This document shows, in pieces, positions 17,808 to 25,860 of a stretch of 64,000 bases of DNA. This stretch comes from Syntrophobacterales bacterium Delta_02 (GTDB taxonomy: Bacteria; Desulfobacterota; Syntrophorhabdia; Syntrophorhabdales; Syntrophorhabdaceae). The notes beneath the pieces were generated by a model that had not been told where the DNA came from, made no database searches, and saw only the letters and a list, made by a program, of their open reading frames with translations. The DNA lies in the NCBI GenBank assembly GCA_001603955.1, contig LVAA01000014.1:83906-147905 (forward strand), written 5' to 3'. The first letter of the stretch is position 1. Every line of letters starts with the position of its first letter. Made by a program: the position numbers and the translations under genes.

Positions 17808-18173
17808 TCATCCTCCCGGGTGATCGGAAGGGCGCCATGGCGTCCCGCCCTTCGAAAGGCTGTCGTGTTCGGTCTTCGTCTTGTTGAACGCGCGCCCGTA
17901 GAGCTCTTCGAGGTTGAGTGCAGGCCTGACGTTCCCATCGAGCGAGCAGCGGTAGAGAGTGAGGAGCATAGAAACACAGTCGACCATCTCCTTGTTGGTC
18001 TTGGGATCGAACCTGAACCAAGATAGCTCCATCGCGTCGTGAAAACTGGCAGCATTGGTGGCTTCGGCGAGCCGCCTCGCAGCCCTTTCTATGGTCCGGC
18101 GCGGAAGGACTATCTCGAAACCCTCGGATCTTCTGGCTACGAAGGCGTCGGGCATGCCGTTCTCGTTCGTCAT
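17808..18173 (-). CDS. Small protein of unknown function upstream of the transglycosylase
   Basis: 121 residues from ATG 18173, with GGGAG 5 bases upstream; the frame extends further but without support. Soluble, charged and probably helical (RTIERAARRLAEATNAASFHDAMELSWFRF). No signal peptide and no recognised family. First gene of a reverse-strand unit 18173-16674, facing a forward unit that starts at 18433. Confidence 0.55.
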   Translation of the reverse strand: MTNENGMPDAFVARRSEGFEIVLPRRTIERAARRLAEATNAASFHDAMELSWFRFDPKTNKEMVDCVSMLLTLYRCSLDGNVRPALNLEELYGRAFNKTKTEHDSLSKGGTPWRPSDHPGG

Positions 18174-18432
18174 GTTTCTCCCATCTGATACTGCAGAATA
18201 AATAGCACCGGATGCGGTGGTTGCAGGGCAAAAACCTCGAGGACCGAAACGCGGGCGGGGGCGGGGACTTGCTTGTTGGGCATGAAGATCCTGTACCTGG
18301 CCTTTTTGAACCGCGAAAGGGTCTCTTTGGGGCCTTTTGTATTGACAAGGTTGCTTCAAATATACTTTCATAGATTTCCAAAGCACAAAGTAATTTCTTC
18401 GCAGGACAATCCACATCGATGCTCGACTTCTG

Positions 18433-19167
18433 TTGTTCTCAAAGGAGGGATTTGCCGTGGAGCGGCAAGATGGAAGGGTTTCGGACCATGGGATATTCTT
18501 TGTGGCCGGTATCTTTATATTCGGTATTCTTGCCTTCTTCGCGTTTCGGAGCCCCGTCGCCCTCCACAGGATAGAACTGCCGTTACTCCGCGTGCAGGCA
18601 CATATTTTCAGCTGTTGTCCCATAGGAGAAGATCACGGGATGGAATTGCGCAGGATCGAGCACATCATCGCCATTGTCGACACAGAGGTCGAGCGAACCG
18701 GCAACTATTCCAGGATTAACGCGGGGGCTCTCAGAAAGGCGGTGATCGCCGCTTCAAGAAGGACGAAGCGCACGGTACGTATCCTGACATGCGTCCTTTT
18801 GTGCGTGCTTGGATCCTTCGTGGCGATGCGAATCGCCAGGGTGCGCGGCCGGCTGTATGACCGCCGGGAAAACGTGCGTGTCCGGGGAGGGTCGGGGGTT
18901 GAGGGTTTTCTCAGGGTGGCAGGGAGGCATCTTGAGCCCGACACCGCGGCCCGCCTGAAGAAGGCACCGACGCCCGAAGACCTCGCCGATGCCTTCGCTG
19001 CTGTCCGGAAGAAGGTGAACATACCCTGCTCGGTTGTCGGGCGGTTGTTCGCAAAGGGTACACGTGAACGCATGGTCCTTCTGGGATACGGAAAGGTTCG
19101 GGTCGCCTTTGCCGGTGAGGAGATGGGCGGCGAGATCTATCGCAATAAGAACGGAAAGGAGGTCTGA
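18433..19167 (+). CDS. Two-helix membrane protein, possibly DotM/IcmP (TrbA)-like
   Basis: 244 residues. Helix 1 at about 20-42 (IFFVAGIFIFGILAFFAF), a loop with EHIIAIVDTEVERTGNYSRIN, helix 2 at about 118-138 (ILTCVLLCVLGSFVAMRIARV), then a basic cytoplasmic domain. DotM proteins have this topology and a similar IDT..VGNYIR loop before helix 2, but they run to about 370 residues, so this would be a short form. A weak call: topology plus one motif. If right, it ties this module to the DotL-like coupling protein at 34778, since DotL and DotM work together. Confidence 0.4.
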   Translation: MFSKEGFAVERQDGRVSDHGIFFVAGIFIFGILAFFAFRSPVALHRIELPLLRVQAHIFSCCPIGEDHGMELRRIEHIIAIVDTEVERTGNYSRINAGALRKAVIAASRRTKRTVRILTCVLLCVLGSFVAMRIARVRGRLYDRRENVRVRGGSGVEGFLRVAGRHLEPDTAARLKKAPTPEDLADAFAAVRKKVNIPCSVVGRLFAKGTRERMVLLGYGKVRVAFAGEEMGGEIYRNKNGKEV

Positions 19168-19172
19168 GAACA

Positions 19173-19838
19173 ATGAATACGGAGCACGGACTATCCCCGA
19201 TGGTATCTGTCGGGGAGCGGGCACAGGCAATTGCTTCCTATGCCAGGGCGTTTTTCAGGTCCATGGATGCTGACGAGTTCAGCCTGATGGTAGAGAACGC
19301 CAGGTCATCGGGACAGCTATGGCTGGTGGAGAGGTTGTATTCTAGGAAGGTCATCGATGGTGTCGTCAGGACGATCCTCGGCAGGGTCGACAGGGGACAC
19401 TATCTTGGCGATCAATTGAATGACTACATTCAGGATGCGACGGTGGTCCTGATGCAGTTGGCCAGGCAGGAGAAGCTTGACCTCACGAAATCCGTGGGAG
19501 AGATCGCCTCCTACATCTGTCTGTGGATAGAGCAGAGGGTCAAGAGAATGGCCAGAAAGGATCAGCGTTGGAGGTTTTCGCTCCTGGAAACGGTGGATGA
19601 CCTTGAGGGTTCCACGGGTGATGTCGCCGTGGAAGAGGGGGCCCTTAATGGTTGGAACCCGGGATGGGCCGGAGCGCATTGCCCGACTCGTCGGGCGACG
19701 GAAGGGATCTCGACAGGCGGAACCTGGCAGAAGGCTCACACGGCTGAAGAACGGATCGGGACCGCCGTCTCGGGCGCGCGCAAGAGTGAACGCAATGTCC
19801 TTTCCATATTCGGCCCCTCGCGATCGGAGAGGATGTGA
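19173..19838 (+). CDS. Protein of unknown function
   Basis: 221 residues. The first 150 residues are helical and charged (YIQDATVVLMQLARQEKLDLTKSVGEIASYICLWIEQRVKRMARKD has helix-rich character). The last 65 or so are Gly/Thr/Ala-rich and look disordered. It ends in ATGTGA, so its TGA overlaps the GTG of the next gene by four bases; this coupling argues that the odd tail is real and not a frameshift. A distant sigma-factor region-2 likeness was considered but is not convincing. Confidence 0.5.
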   Translation: MNTEHGLSPMVSVGERAQAIASYARAFFRSMDADEFSLMVENARSSGQLWLVERLYSRKVIDGVVRTILGRVDRGHYLGDQLNDYIQDATVVLMQLARQEKLDLTKSVGEIASYICLWIEQRVKRMARKDQRWRFSLLETVDDLEGSTGDVAVEEGALNGWNPGWAGAHCPTRRATEGISTGGTWQKAHTAEERIGTAVSGARKSERNVLSIFGPSRSERM

Positions 19839-20212
19839 CGGGCGAGGCGACGAAGAAGGCGGGAACGGGAGCGGGATGGGCCGATCCCGGGATTGCGGAT
19901 ATCCTCTTGTCTTACGTGGACCGTTACATGGCAGGGTTCGGGCCCTATGTAAGCTCCGTGTTCTTCATCCTTCTTCTGAAGTCCGATGCGGGCAGGCGGA
20001 AGAGGGGGCTCATCAGAAGCAGGGATCTGTCTATAAACGAGATCGCCGATGCCGCGGGAATATCAAAGAGGAAGGCCATCGATGCCCTCAAGGTCCTCAA
20101 GGGCAGGTGGATGATCGTACAACGCAAGGGAAAAGGAAGGGGCAACAAGAACCATTACTATTTTCTCCCCGTAGACAGATGGTCCAATCCCGTATCCCTT
20201 GAGAAACGGTAA
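19835..20212 (+). CDS. Helix-turn-helix protein, replication-initiator or regulator-like
   Basis: 125 residues, GTG start overlapping the previous stop. Residues 60-115 form a winged helix (SINEIADAAGISKRKAIDALKVL, then a KGKGRGNKNHYYF wing). This kind of domain occurs in plasmid and phage replication proteins and in HTH regulators. With the ParB-like gene that follows it suggests plasmid or ICE maintenance functions. Confidence 0.55.
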   Translation: MTGEATKKAGTGAGWADPGIADILLSYVDRYMAGFGPYVSSVFFILLLKSDAGRRKRGLIRSRDLSINEIADAAGISKRKAIDALKVLKGRWMIVQRKGKGRGNKNHYYFLPVDRWSNPVSLEKR

Positions 20213-20531
20213 GTCCGCGGCGACTGTTCCGGATCTATGTCCGTGGGAGAGCACCCGGGTCTCCACCGACATTCGTTCGCAATGTGCATCCTGTGCATCT
20301 TTCCGATGAAGCGGTGCGCGATAATCCCCCGAACCCACAGTGATCCACACGGTGGAGACCACTGATGGCCCGTGCCTGAATTGTACAGGAGGGTTCCGTT
20401 CGGGTACGGGGAGCGATACCTGAAATGACGGTGCGCCGCGTGAGGAGGATATATTATATAAAGTGCATGACATGACCATCATGGGCAGCGCCATGGGATA
20501 AAGAAAAACCGGCCGGTGAGGGAGGGGGCAC
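20213..20531. other. Non-coding gap before the ParB-like gene with paired repeats
   Basis: About 320 bases without a supported gene. It holds an 11-bp perfect inverted repeat, GGTCTCCACCG (20258-20268) and CGGTGGAGACC (20350-20360), and a direct repeat TGTGCATC at 20283 and 20292. Near 20451 is an AT-rich ATATTATATA. Candidate centromere-like or origin region, or operator sites for the flanking genes. Confidence 0.45.
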
Positions 20532-21923
20532 ATGGAGATAGATGATATAGTTGTTGGCAGGCGTTACAGGGAAGAGCTTGGGGATATGGAGGACCTGAAA
20601 CGCTCCATATCGGAACTGGGGCTTCTCCAGCCGATTGTGGTCCGAAAGGGAACGAATGAACTTGTTGCCGGCTATCGCAGGCTCAAAGCCCTCAAGGAAC
20701 TCGGCATAACCTCCCTCGCCGAGGGCACCCATGTCAATCTCGTCGACATCGAGAGCCTTGTGCTCGGTGAACATGACGAGAACATCTGCAGGAAGGACTT
20801 CACGATATCGGAAAAAGTGGCCATCTTCGAGGCGGTCAAAGAGGAGCAATTGAGGATCGGTATGGAAAGGCAGATTCTCGCCGGTGCCCGCGGACCAGGT
20901 GACAGAGCGGCTGGCGACCAGTTTGGCCTCGATGGGAACGAACACGCGAATGTAACGGGGACGGGTATCAACCGCAGGTACGGACACGCCAGGTCCCACG
21001 CGGCGAAGGTGGTGGGGCTCCATCAGAACACGCTGAGAAAAGCCTCGGAGATCGTGGCCGCCGCAAGGAAGGAGCCCCGGCGGTACGGTCATCTTGTGAG
21101 AGAAATGGACCTCTCCGGAAAGGTCGACCCCGTCTTCCAGAAATACCTCCAGGAAAGAGCGCGGCCTGCGGGCGGAGCGCATGGGCTTTGCCCCTCTCTT
21201 TCCCGCATGCTCTCGGATCGGCAGGGTTCGGTTCACGAGGCCTTATGCAGCGCCATGGCATGCATCTCCGTTAACCGCCAGGAGGAGCTTGTGCGCCGTT
21301 TTGCCCCCGTTCTCCACCTCGTAAGGCCCGCCGATCTCGATCAGGCGGCGAAGAAGCGGTCCGGCGGCAGCGGACCGGGAGAGCTCCCGGAAGACGAGGT
21401 CTTTGTGCTTCTGAGAGACATTCTGGGACAGGTCGAGACCGCCTCGCTCGAGTGGGTCTTCATGCCGCAGGTGAGACAGGTAGCTTCTATCGTCATGGAC
21501 GTCGCAAAGGACCAGGTGTCCCCGACGCTCGACAAACTGGATTTCTTTATGATCGGTCTTGCCGGGTTTGTCGATATGGCGTGCAATTATCTCCAGGTGG
21601 CCAGGAAAGACGGGATAATCGGAGAACTTCCCGTTGATGTCCTCACGAGATACCTTGCGGTGATCGATGCCTTTGAGATGCTCTACGAAAGCAAGCTTCC
21701 CCGGCAGGTGGGTGCGTTGCGGATGAGAGAGTGCGGGCTTCGCCCCGGCGAGATGCCCGATACTGGGACCATGAGGGACCATGCGAACGCGATGAAGGCG
21801 AACGAAATGATAACAGACGCCGCGGAAGGTAGCATCCCGTACTACCACGGCCAGATCGCGAACCTCATTGAGAACCTCCGTGAGGGCGCCCGTCAACTCA
21901 CGCTTGTGGGGCAGAACGGTTGA
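20532..21923 (+). CDS. ParB-like nuclease/partition-domain protein
   Basis: 463 residues. The N-terminal ParB domain reads RSISELGLLQPIVVRKGTNELVAGYRRLKALKELG, with the G-Y-R-R box. Residues about 115-215 hold a segment (GDQFG, NRRYGHARSHAAKVVGLHQNTLRKASEIVAAARKEP) like the HTH region of ParB proteins found on integrative elements and beside phage methylases. The C-terminal 230 residues are helical and unassigned. No ParA partner is adjacent. A role in element maintenance or regulation is inferred. Confidence 0.78.
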   Translation: MEIDDIVVGRRYREELGDMEDLKRSISELGLLQPIVVRKGTNELVAGYRRLKALKELGITSLAEGTHVNLVDIESLVLGEHDENICRKDFTISEKVAIFEAVKEEQLRIGMERQILAGARGPGDRAAGDQFGLDGNEHANVTGTGINRRYGHARSHAAKVVGLHQNTLRKASEIVAAARKEPRRYGHLVREMDLSGKVDPVFQKYLQERARPAGGAHGLCPSLSRMLSDRQGSVHEALCSAMACISVNRQEELVRRFAPVLHLVRPADLDQAAKKRSGGSGPGELPEDEVFVLLRDILGQVETASLEWVFMPQVRQVASIVMDVAKDQVSPTLDKLDFFMIGLAGFVDMACNYLQVARKDGIIGELPVDVLTRYLAVIDAFEMLYESKLPRQVGALRMRECGLRPGEMPDTGTMRDHANAMKANEMITDAAEGSIPYYHGQIANLIENLREGARQLTLVGQNG

Positions 21924-21933
21924 CTCAATTGCT

Positions 21934-21963
21934 TTGACAAGGTCGCGACAGCTGTGGTAAAAA
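21934..21963 (+). promoter_or_regulatory. Candidate promoter for cysS
   Basis: TTGACA (21934-21939), an 18-base gap, then TAAAAA (21958-21963). The -35 is perfect, the -10 is mediocre. Predicted start is about 7 bases before the cysS ATG, so the leader would be very short. Confidence 0.35.
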
Positions 21964-21976
21964 TACGGTCAACACT

Positions 21977-23422
21977 ATGGCCTTGAAGGTTTACAATACG
22001 ATATCGGGCAGGAAAGAGGACTTCGCCCCCGTTACGGAAGGTGAGGTCAAGCTCTATGTCTGCGGCGTTACCGTTTACGACCACTGTCACATCGGTCACG
22101 CGAGGAGCGCCATCGTCTTCGACACCATATACCGGTACCTGCGCTCGAAAGGGTTCAACACCACGTACGTGCGGAACTTCACCGATATCGATGACAAGAT
22201 AATCAGAAGATCCCACGCGGAGAACATACCCTGGCGGGAAGTGGGCGAGACGTACATACGTTCCTTCTACGAAGACATGGATGCCCTGGGGGTGCTTCGG
22301 CCGGACCGCGAGCCCCGTGCCACGGAGCACATAGCAGACATGATAGCCCTCGTTGAAACCCTGATAAACAAGGGGCATGCCTACAACGTCGACGGTGATG
22401 TCTACTTTTCCGTCGATAGTTTCCGCGATTACGGCCAGCTCTCCGGGCGCCCTCTCGAGGAGATGGTCGCCGGAGCCAGGGTCGAGGTGGACGAGAAGAA
22501 GAAGAATCCCCTCGACTTCGCTCTTTGGAAAGCCTCCAAAGAGGGCGAACCTTCCTGGGATGCCCCCTTCGGGGCGGGGAGGCCGGGCTGGCACATAGAG
22601 TGCTCCGCCATGAGCACCCTTTATCTCGGGAATCCCTTTGATATCCACGGCGGCGGGAAGGACCTCGTCTTTCCCCATCACGAGAACGAGAAGGCCCAGA
22701 CCGAGGCGGCGACAGGGAAGAAGTTCGTCAATTACTGGGTACACAACGGTTTCGTCAACATCGACCGTGAGAAGATGTCGAAATCCATAGGCAACACGTT
22801 GCTCATCAAGGACTTCCTCAAAGAGTACCACCCCGAGGTCCTTCGTCTTTTCTACCTGTCCAATCATTACCGCAGTCCGGTAGATTACAGCAGTCAGTCC
22901 ATCGAGGATGTCAACACGGCCCTTCACAGGCTCTATTACACGCGGGAGCGGGCGCTCGAGGCGCAGAAGGGCAAGACATTCGAGGCGCGGCCCTATCCGC
23001 AGGCCGACGAGATCGCCCGGAAGTTCACCGAGGCCATGGATGACGATTTCAACTCCGCCCTTGCCCTCTCGCACGTGTTCGAGCTTTCAAAGGAGATCAA
23101 CAGGATGGTCGACGAAAAGGATGAGAGTGCTGCGGCACTCATCGCTTCCGCGGAGGCCGTGTATGAATCGCTTGCCGGTATTCTGGGGCTCCTCGGTGAC
23201 AACCTTGCGTCCCTGGAATCCCGGGAGAAGGTCCGACATCTGGCCCGCATGGGCCTTGACGTTTCATTCGTCGAGGGCGCCATCAACGACCGTGTTGAGG
23301 CAAGGAAGAACAAGAACTTTCAGAAGGCCGACGAGATCAGGAATATGCTGGCGGACAAAGGGATCATGCTCCTTGACACACCCAAAGGCACACAGTGGCG
23401 GATAAAGACTTCAGTTTCTTAA
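21977..23422 (+). CDS. cysS: Cysteinyl-tRNA synthetase
   Basis: 481 residues, full length. Class I signatures: CGVTVYDHCHIGHARS (Zn Cys and HIGH box) near residue 30, Zn ligands IECSAM and HHENEKAQ, and EKMSKSIGNT (KMSKS loop) near 265. The C-terminal helical and anticodon-binding region ends in GTQWRIK. Charges tRNA-Cys in the cytoplasm. A normal housekeeping gene, with no sign of being a duplicate or fragment. Confidence 0.97.
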   Translation: MALKVYNTISGRKEDFAPVTEGEVKLYVCGVTVYDHCHIGHARSAIVFDTIYRYLRSKGFNTTYVRNFTDIDDKIIRRSHAENIPWREVGETYIRSFYEDMDALGVLRPDREPRATEHIADMIALVETLINKGHAYNVDGDVYFSVDSFRDYGQLSGRPLEEMVAGARVEVDEKKKNPLDFALWKASKEGEPSWDAPFGAGRPGWHIECSAMSTLYLGNPFDIHGGGKDLVFPHHENEKAQTEAATGKKFVNYWVHNGFVNIDREKMSKSIGNTLLIKDFLKEYHPEVLRLFYLSNHYRSPVDYSSQSIEDVNTALHRLYYTRERALEAQKGKTFEARPYPQADEIARKFTEAMDDDFNSALALSHVFELSKEINRMVDEKDESAAALIASAEAVYESLAGILGLLGDNLASLESREKVRHLARMGLDVSFVEGAINDRVEARKNKNFQKADEIRNMLADKGIMLLDTPKGTQWRIKTSVS

Positions 23423-23435
23423 AAGGAGAGAGTAT

Positions 23436-23987
23436 ATGTTAGAGGTCAGATTTCACGGAAGAGGTGGGCAGGGAGCCGTTACGTCCGCCGAGATCATTGC
23501 ACAGGCTGCCATCAAACAGGGTATGCGCGCGCAGGCATTCCCGAGCTTCGGTCCCGAACGCCGTGGAGCCCCCGTCCAGGCTTTTTTGCGTGTATCCGAC
23601 AAGCCCATCAGGCTGAGGTCGAAGGTCTACAAACCTGACACCGTTCTTATACTGGACCCCACCCTCATCGCCTCGGCAAACCCGACAGCCGGTCTCAAGC
23701 AGGGCGGATACATCATCATCAATTCCAACAAGTCTCCGGAGGAGTTGAAGAAGACCTTTCCGGGGCAGAACATCATCGCCGTCGACGCATCGAAGATCGC
23801 CAAGGAAGAACTCGGTGTTCCCATAACGAATACCACGATGCTGGGGGCCCTCGTCCGGGCAACGCGCGTCGTCGAGCTCAGCACCCTGGAAGAGCCCGTT
23901 CGCAACCGCTTCGGCGTCAACGGCCAGAAGAACATCAATGCCTACACCAGGGCGTACAACGAAGCGACGGTGATAGAGGCAGAGTGA
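23436..23987 (+). CDS. 2-oxoacid:ferredoxin oxidoreductase gamma subunit (PorG/KorC family)
   Basis: 183 residues. Starts LEVRFHGRGGQGAVTSAEIIAQAA, the signature of the gamma domain of pyruvate or 2-oxoacid ferredoxin oxidoreductases, with GPERRGAPVQAFLRVSD following. AAGGAG lies before ATG 23436. The gamma subunit needs alpha, beta and often delta partners to make acyl-CoA with reduction of ferredoxin; none is next to it, so it is either an orphan or the partners are elsewhere. It lies 13 bases after cysS. Confidence 0.88.
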   Translation: MLEVRFHGRGGQGAVTSAEIIAQAAIKQGMRAQAFPSFGPERRGAPVQAFLRVSDKPIRLRSKVYKPDTVLILDPTLIASANPTAGLKQGGYIIINSNKSPEELKKTFPGQNIIAVDASKIAKEELGVPITNTTMLGALVRATRVVELSTLEEPVRNRFGVNGQKNINAYTRAYNEATVIEAE

Positions 23988-24002
23988 TAGAAACTGACAA
24001 TA

Positions 24003-24030
24003 ACCAATGACCAACTACCAATGACCAGTC
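24003..24030. repeat. Heptad tandem repeat, left arm (ACCAATG type, 4 units)
   Basis: Units ACCAATG, ACCAACT, ACCAATG and ACCAGTC in exact 7-base register. Roughly complementary to the array at 24062-24103, so the pair could form a large imperfect hairpin. Confidence 0.6.
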
Positions 24031-24061
24031 AAGAGACACTCAGTGGCAAAGATCTTTGCCC

Positions 24062-24103
24062 TGGTTATTGGAATGTGGTTATTGGTTATTCGATAATTCG
24101 GGT
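24062..24103. repeat. Heptad tandem repeat, right arm (TGGTTAT type, 6 units)
   Basis: Units TGGTTAT, TGGAATG, TGGTTAT, TGGTTAT, TCGATAA and TTCGGGT, decaying toward the adenine deaminase start. Opposite in sense to the array at 24003-24030. Confidence 0.6.
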
Positions 24104-24109
24104 CTTTCA

Positions 24110-25732
24110 ATGAAGACCATCTCCGGTAATATCGTCGATCTCCATAACGAGACCGTCTTTCCTGGAACAGTTCACATCGCTGATGGCGTCATAACCGGCA
24201 TTGACAGGGAGCGTTACTGGTATGACACCTATGTCCTTCCCGGTTTTGTGGATTCCCACGTTCATATCGAAAGCTCCATGCTCACGCCGGCCGGTTTTGC
24301 CCGCCTTGCCGTCGTCCACGGGACGGTGGCGACCGTGTCCGATCCCCACGAGATAGCCAATGTTCTGGGGCCGCAGGGCGTGCGCTTCATGATGGAGGAC
24401 GCTGCGGGAATACCCTTCACCTTCGCCTTCGGTGCGCCTTCCTGCGTTCCCGCGAGCCCCTTCGAGACATCGGGTGCCGCGATAGGCCCCACCGAGACGG
24501 AGGCCCTCCTTGACGAAGAGGGTGTGGGTTATCTCAGCGAGATGATGAACGTCCCCGGTGTTGTCAGCGGCGACCCCGAAGTGCTGGCCAAGATCGACGC
24601 GGCCAGACGAAGGGGGAAGCCGGTGGACGGGCACGCTCCGGGTCTGCGGGGAGAAGGGTTGCGAAGGTATGTGACAGCGGGCATATCCACGGACCACGAA
24701 TCCTTCGAGCTTGAAGAGGCGGCGGAGAAGATCTCGCTGGGTATGAAGGTGCTGATCCGTGAAGGGTCGGCGGCAAGGAATTTCGATACCCTCTACCCCC
24801 TTATTGCCGAGTTTCCCGATCTCTGCATGCTTTGTACCGATGATCAGCACCCCGATTCCCTCGTAAAAGGCCACATCAACACGCTTGCCGCGCGGGCCAT
24901 CAGGAAAGGGGTGGACGTCATGAAGGTCTTGAGATGTGCCTGCGTCAACCCTGTCCTTCACTACGGTCTCAATGTGGGCCTGCTCAGGCCTTCAGATCCC
25001 GCGGATATGATCGTTGTCGACAACCTCGAGAACCTTGAGGTCCTCAAGACCGTAGTGCACGGCGAGATCGTTGCCGAAGCTGGCGAAAGCCACATTCCGC
25101 ATCGCGGCGCCGTCCCGGTGAACGTGTTTCGGGCGACCGCCAGGAAGCCTGAGGATTTCCGGGTTGTCAGGAGGTTCGATGCAATCCGTGTCATCGGTGT
25201 CATAGAGGGTCAGGTTGTGACCTACGCTCACGTCGAGGTTCCAGCCCTGGCGGGTGACGCCGCGGTTTGCGATATCGACCGGGACATCCTGAAGATAGCG
25301 GTTGTGAACCGCTATGCCGACGAGCCGCCCGCGGTCGCGTTCGTGAAAGGGTTCAATCTGAAAAAAGGTGCCATGGCCTCATCCATTGCCCATGATTCCC
25401 ATAATATCGTTGCTGTGGGCGTGAACGACGAGATGCTCTGCGACGCCGTCAATCTCGTCATTGAGAAGAAGGGTGGCATATCGCTCGTCTCGGAGGACAT
25501 GAAGATGGTGCTGCCCCTTCCGGTGGCAGGACTTATGTCGAACGAGGATGGTTACAGCGTGGCCGAAAGATACAGCCGTCTTACCTCGCTTGCCCGGGAC
25601 CTGGGCACGACGCTGCAGGCGCCCTTCATGACGCTTTCCTTCATGGCCCTGGTAGTGATCCCGAAACTCAAGCTGAGCGACAGGGGGCTTTTCGACGCAG
25701 AGAGATTCGCTTTCACCGAACTCTTCGTGTGA
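24110..25732 (+). CDS. ade: Adenine deaminase
   Basis: 540 residues from ATG 24110 (MKTISGNIVD); the frame runs upstream only through repeat sequence. Amidohydrolase features: LPGFVDSHVHIESSM (metal His-x-His), GHAPGLRG, DHESFE and CTDDQHPDSL, then a C-terminal beta domain. This layout is that of Ade/YicP, which converts adenine to hypoxanthine and ammonia in purine salvage. Ribosome site is weak. Single gene unit, convergent with the next gene. Confidence 0.92.
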   Translation: MKTISGNIVDLHNETVFPGTVHIADGVITGIDRERYWYDTYVLPGFVDSHVHIESSMLTPAGFARLAVVHGTVATVSDPHEIANVLGPQGVRFMMEDAAGIPFTFAFGAPSCVPASPFETSGAAIGPTETEALLDEEGVGYLSEMMNVPGVVSGDPEVLAKIDAARRRGKPVDGHAPGLRGEGLRRYVTAGISTDHESFELEEAAEKISLGMKVLIREGSAARNFDTLYPLIAEFPDLCMLCTDDQHPDSLVKGHINTLAARAIRKGVDVMKVLRCACVNPVLHYGLNVGLLRPSDPADMIVVDNLENLEVLKTVVHGEIVAEAGESHIPHRGAVPVNVFRATARKPEDFRVVRRFDAIRVIGVIEGQVVTYAHVEVPALAGDAAVCDIDRDILKIAVVNRYADEPPAVAFVKGFNLKKGAMASSIAHDSHNIVAVGVNDEMLCDAVNLVIEKKGGISLVSEDMKMVLPLPVAGLMSNEDGYSVAERYSRLTSLARDLGTTLQAPFMTLSFMALVVIPKLKLSDRGLFDAERFAFTELFV

Positions 25733-25734
25733 GG

Positions 25735-25855
25735 CCGTTCAAAAGTTCAAGGGTTCAAGGGAAAAACGGGCGGTACGGGAGAATTTGACGGGGAGGCCGG
25801 TCGTCAACACAATTACTGACCGGGACACTTCTCTGTTCCTTGAACTTTCGAACGG
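25735..25855. repeat. Inverted-repeat element between convergent genes, with GTTCAAGG octads
   Basis: CCGTTCAAAAGTTCAAGG (25735-25752) and CCTTGAACTTTCGAACGG (25838-25855) are inverted copies with 17 of 18 matches. The left arm continues as period-8 units of GTTCAAGG to 25760. It fills almost the whole gap between ade and the reverse gene, so it may act as a two-way terminator or be a small repeat element. Confidence 0.55.
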
Positions 25856-25860
25856 TTGCC

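Noticed and set aside
18342..18366. TTGACA and TATACT as promoter of the 18433 gene
   Set aside because: The gap is 13 bases, too short for sigma-70, and no better -10 lies at 16-18.
19640..19838. Frameshift in the 19173 gene
   Set aside because: The odd C-terminus ends in a four-base overlap with the next start, which supports the frame as read.
21893..23074. 393-residue reverse frame over cysS
   Set aside because: Antisense of a fully conserved gene.
24003..24103. CRISPR-like array
   Set aside because: Units are 7 bases and adjacent, without spacers.
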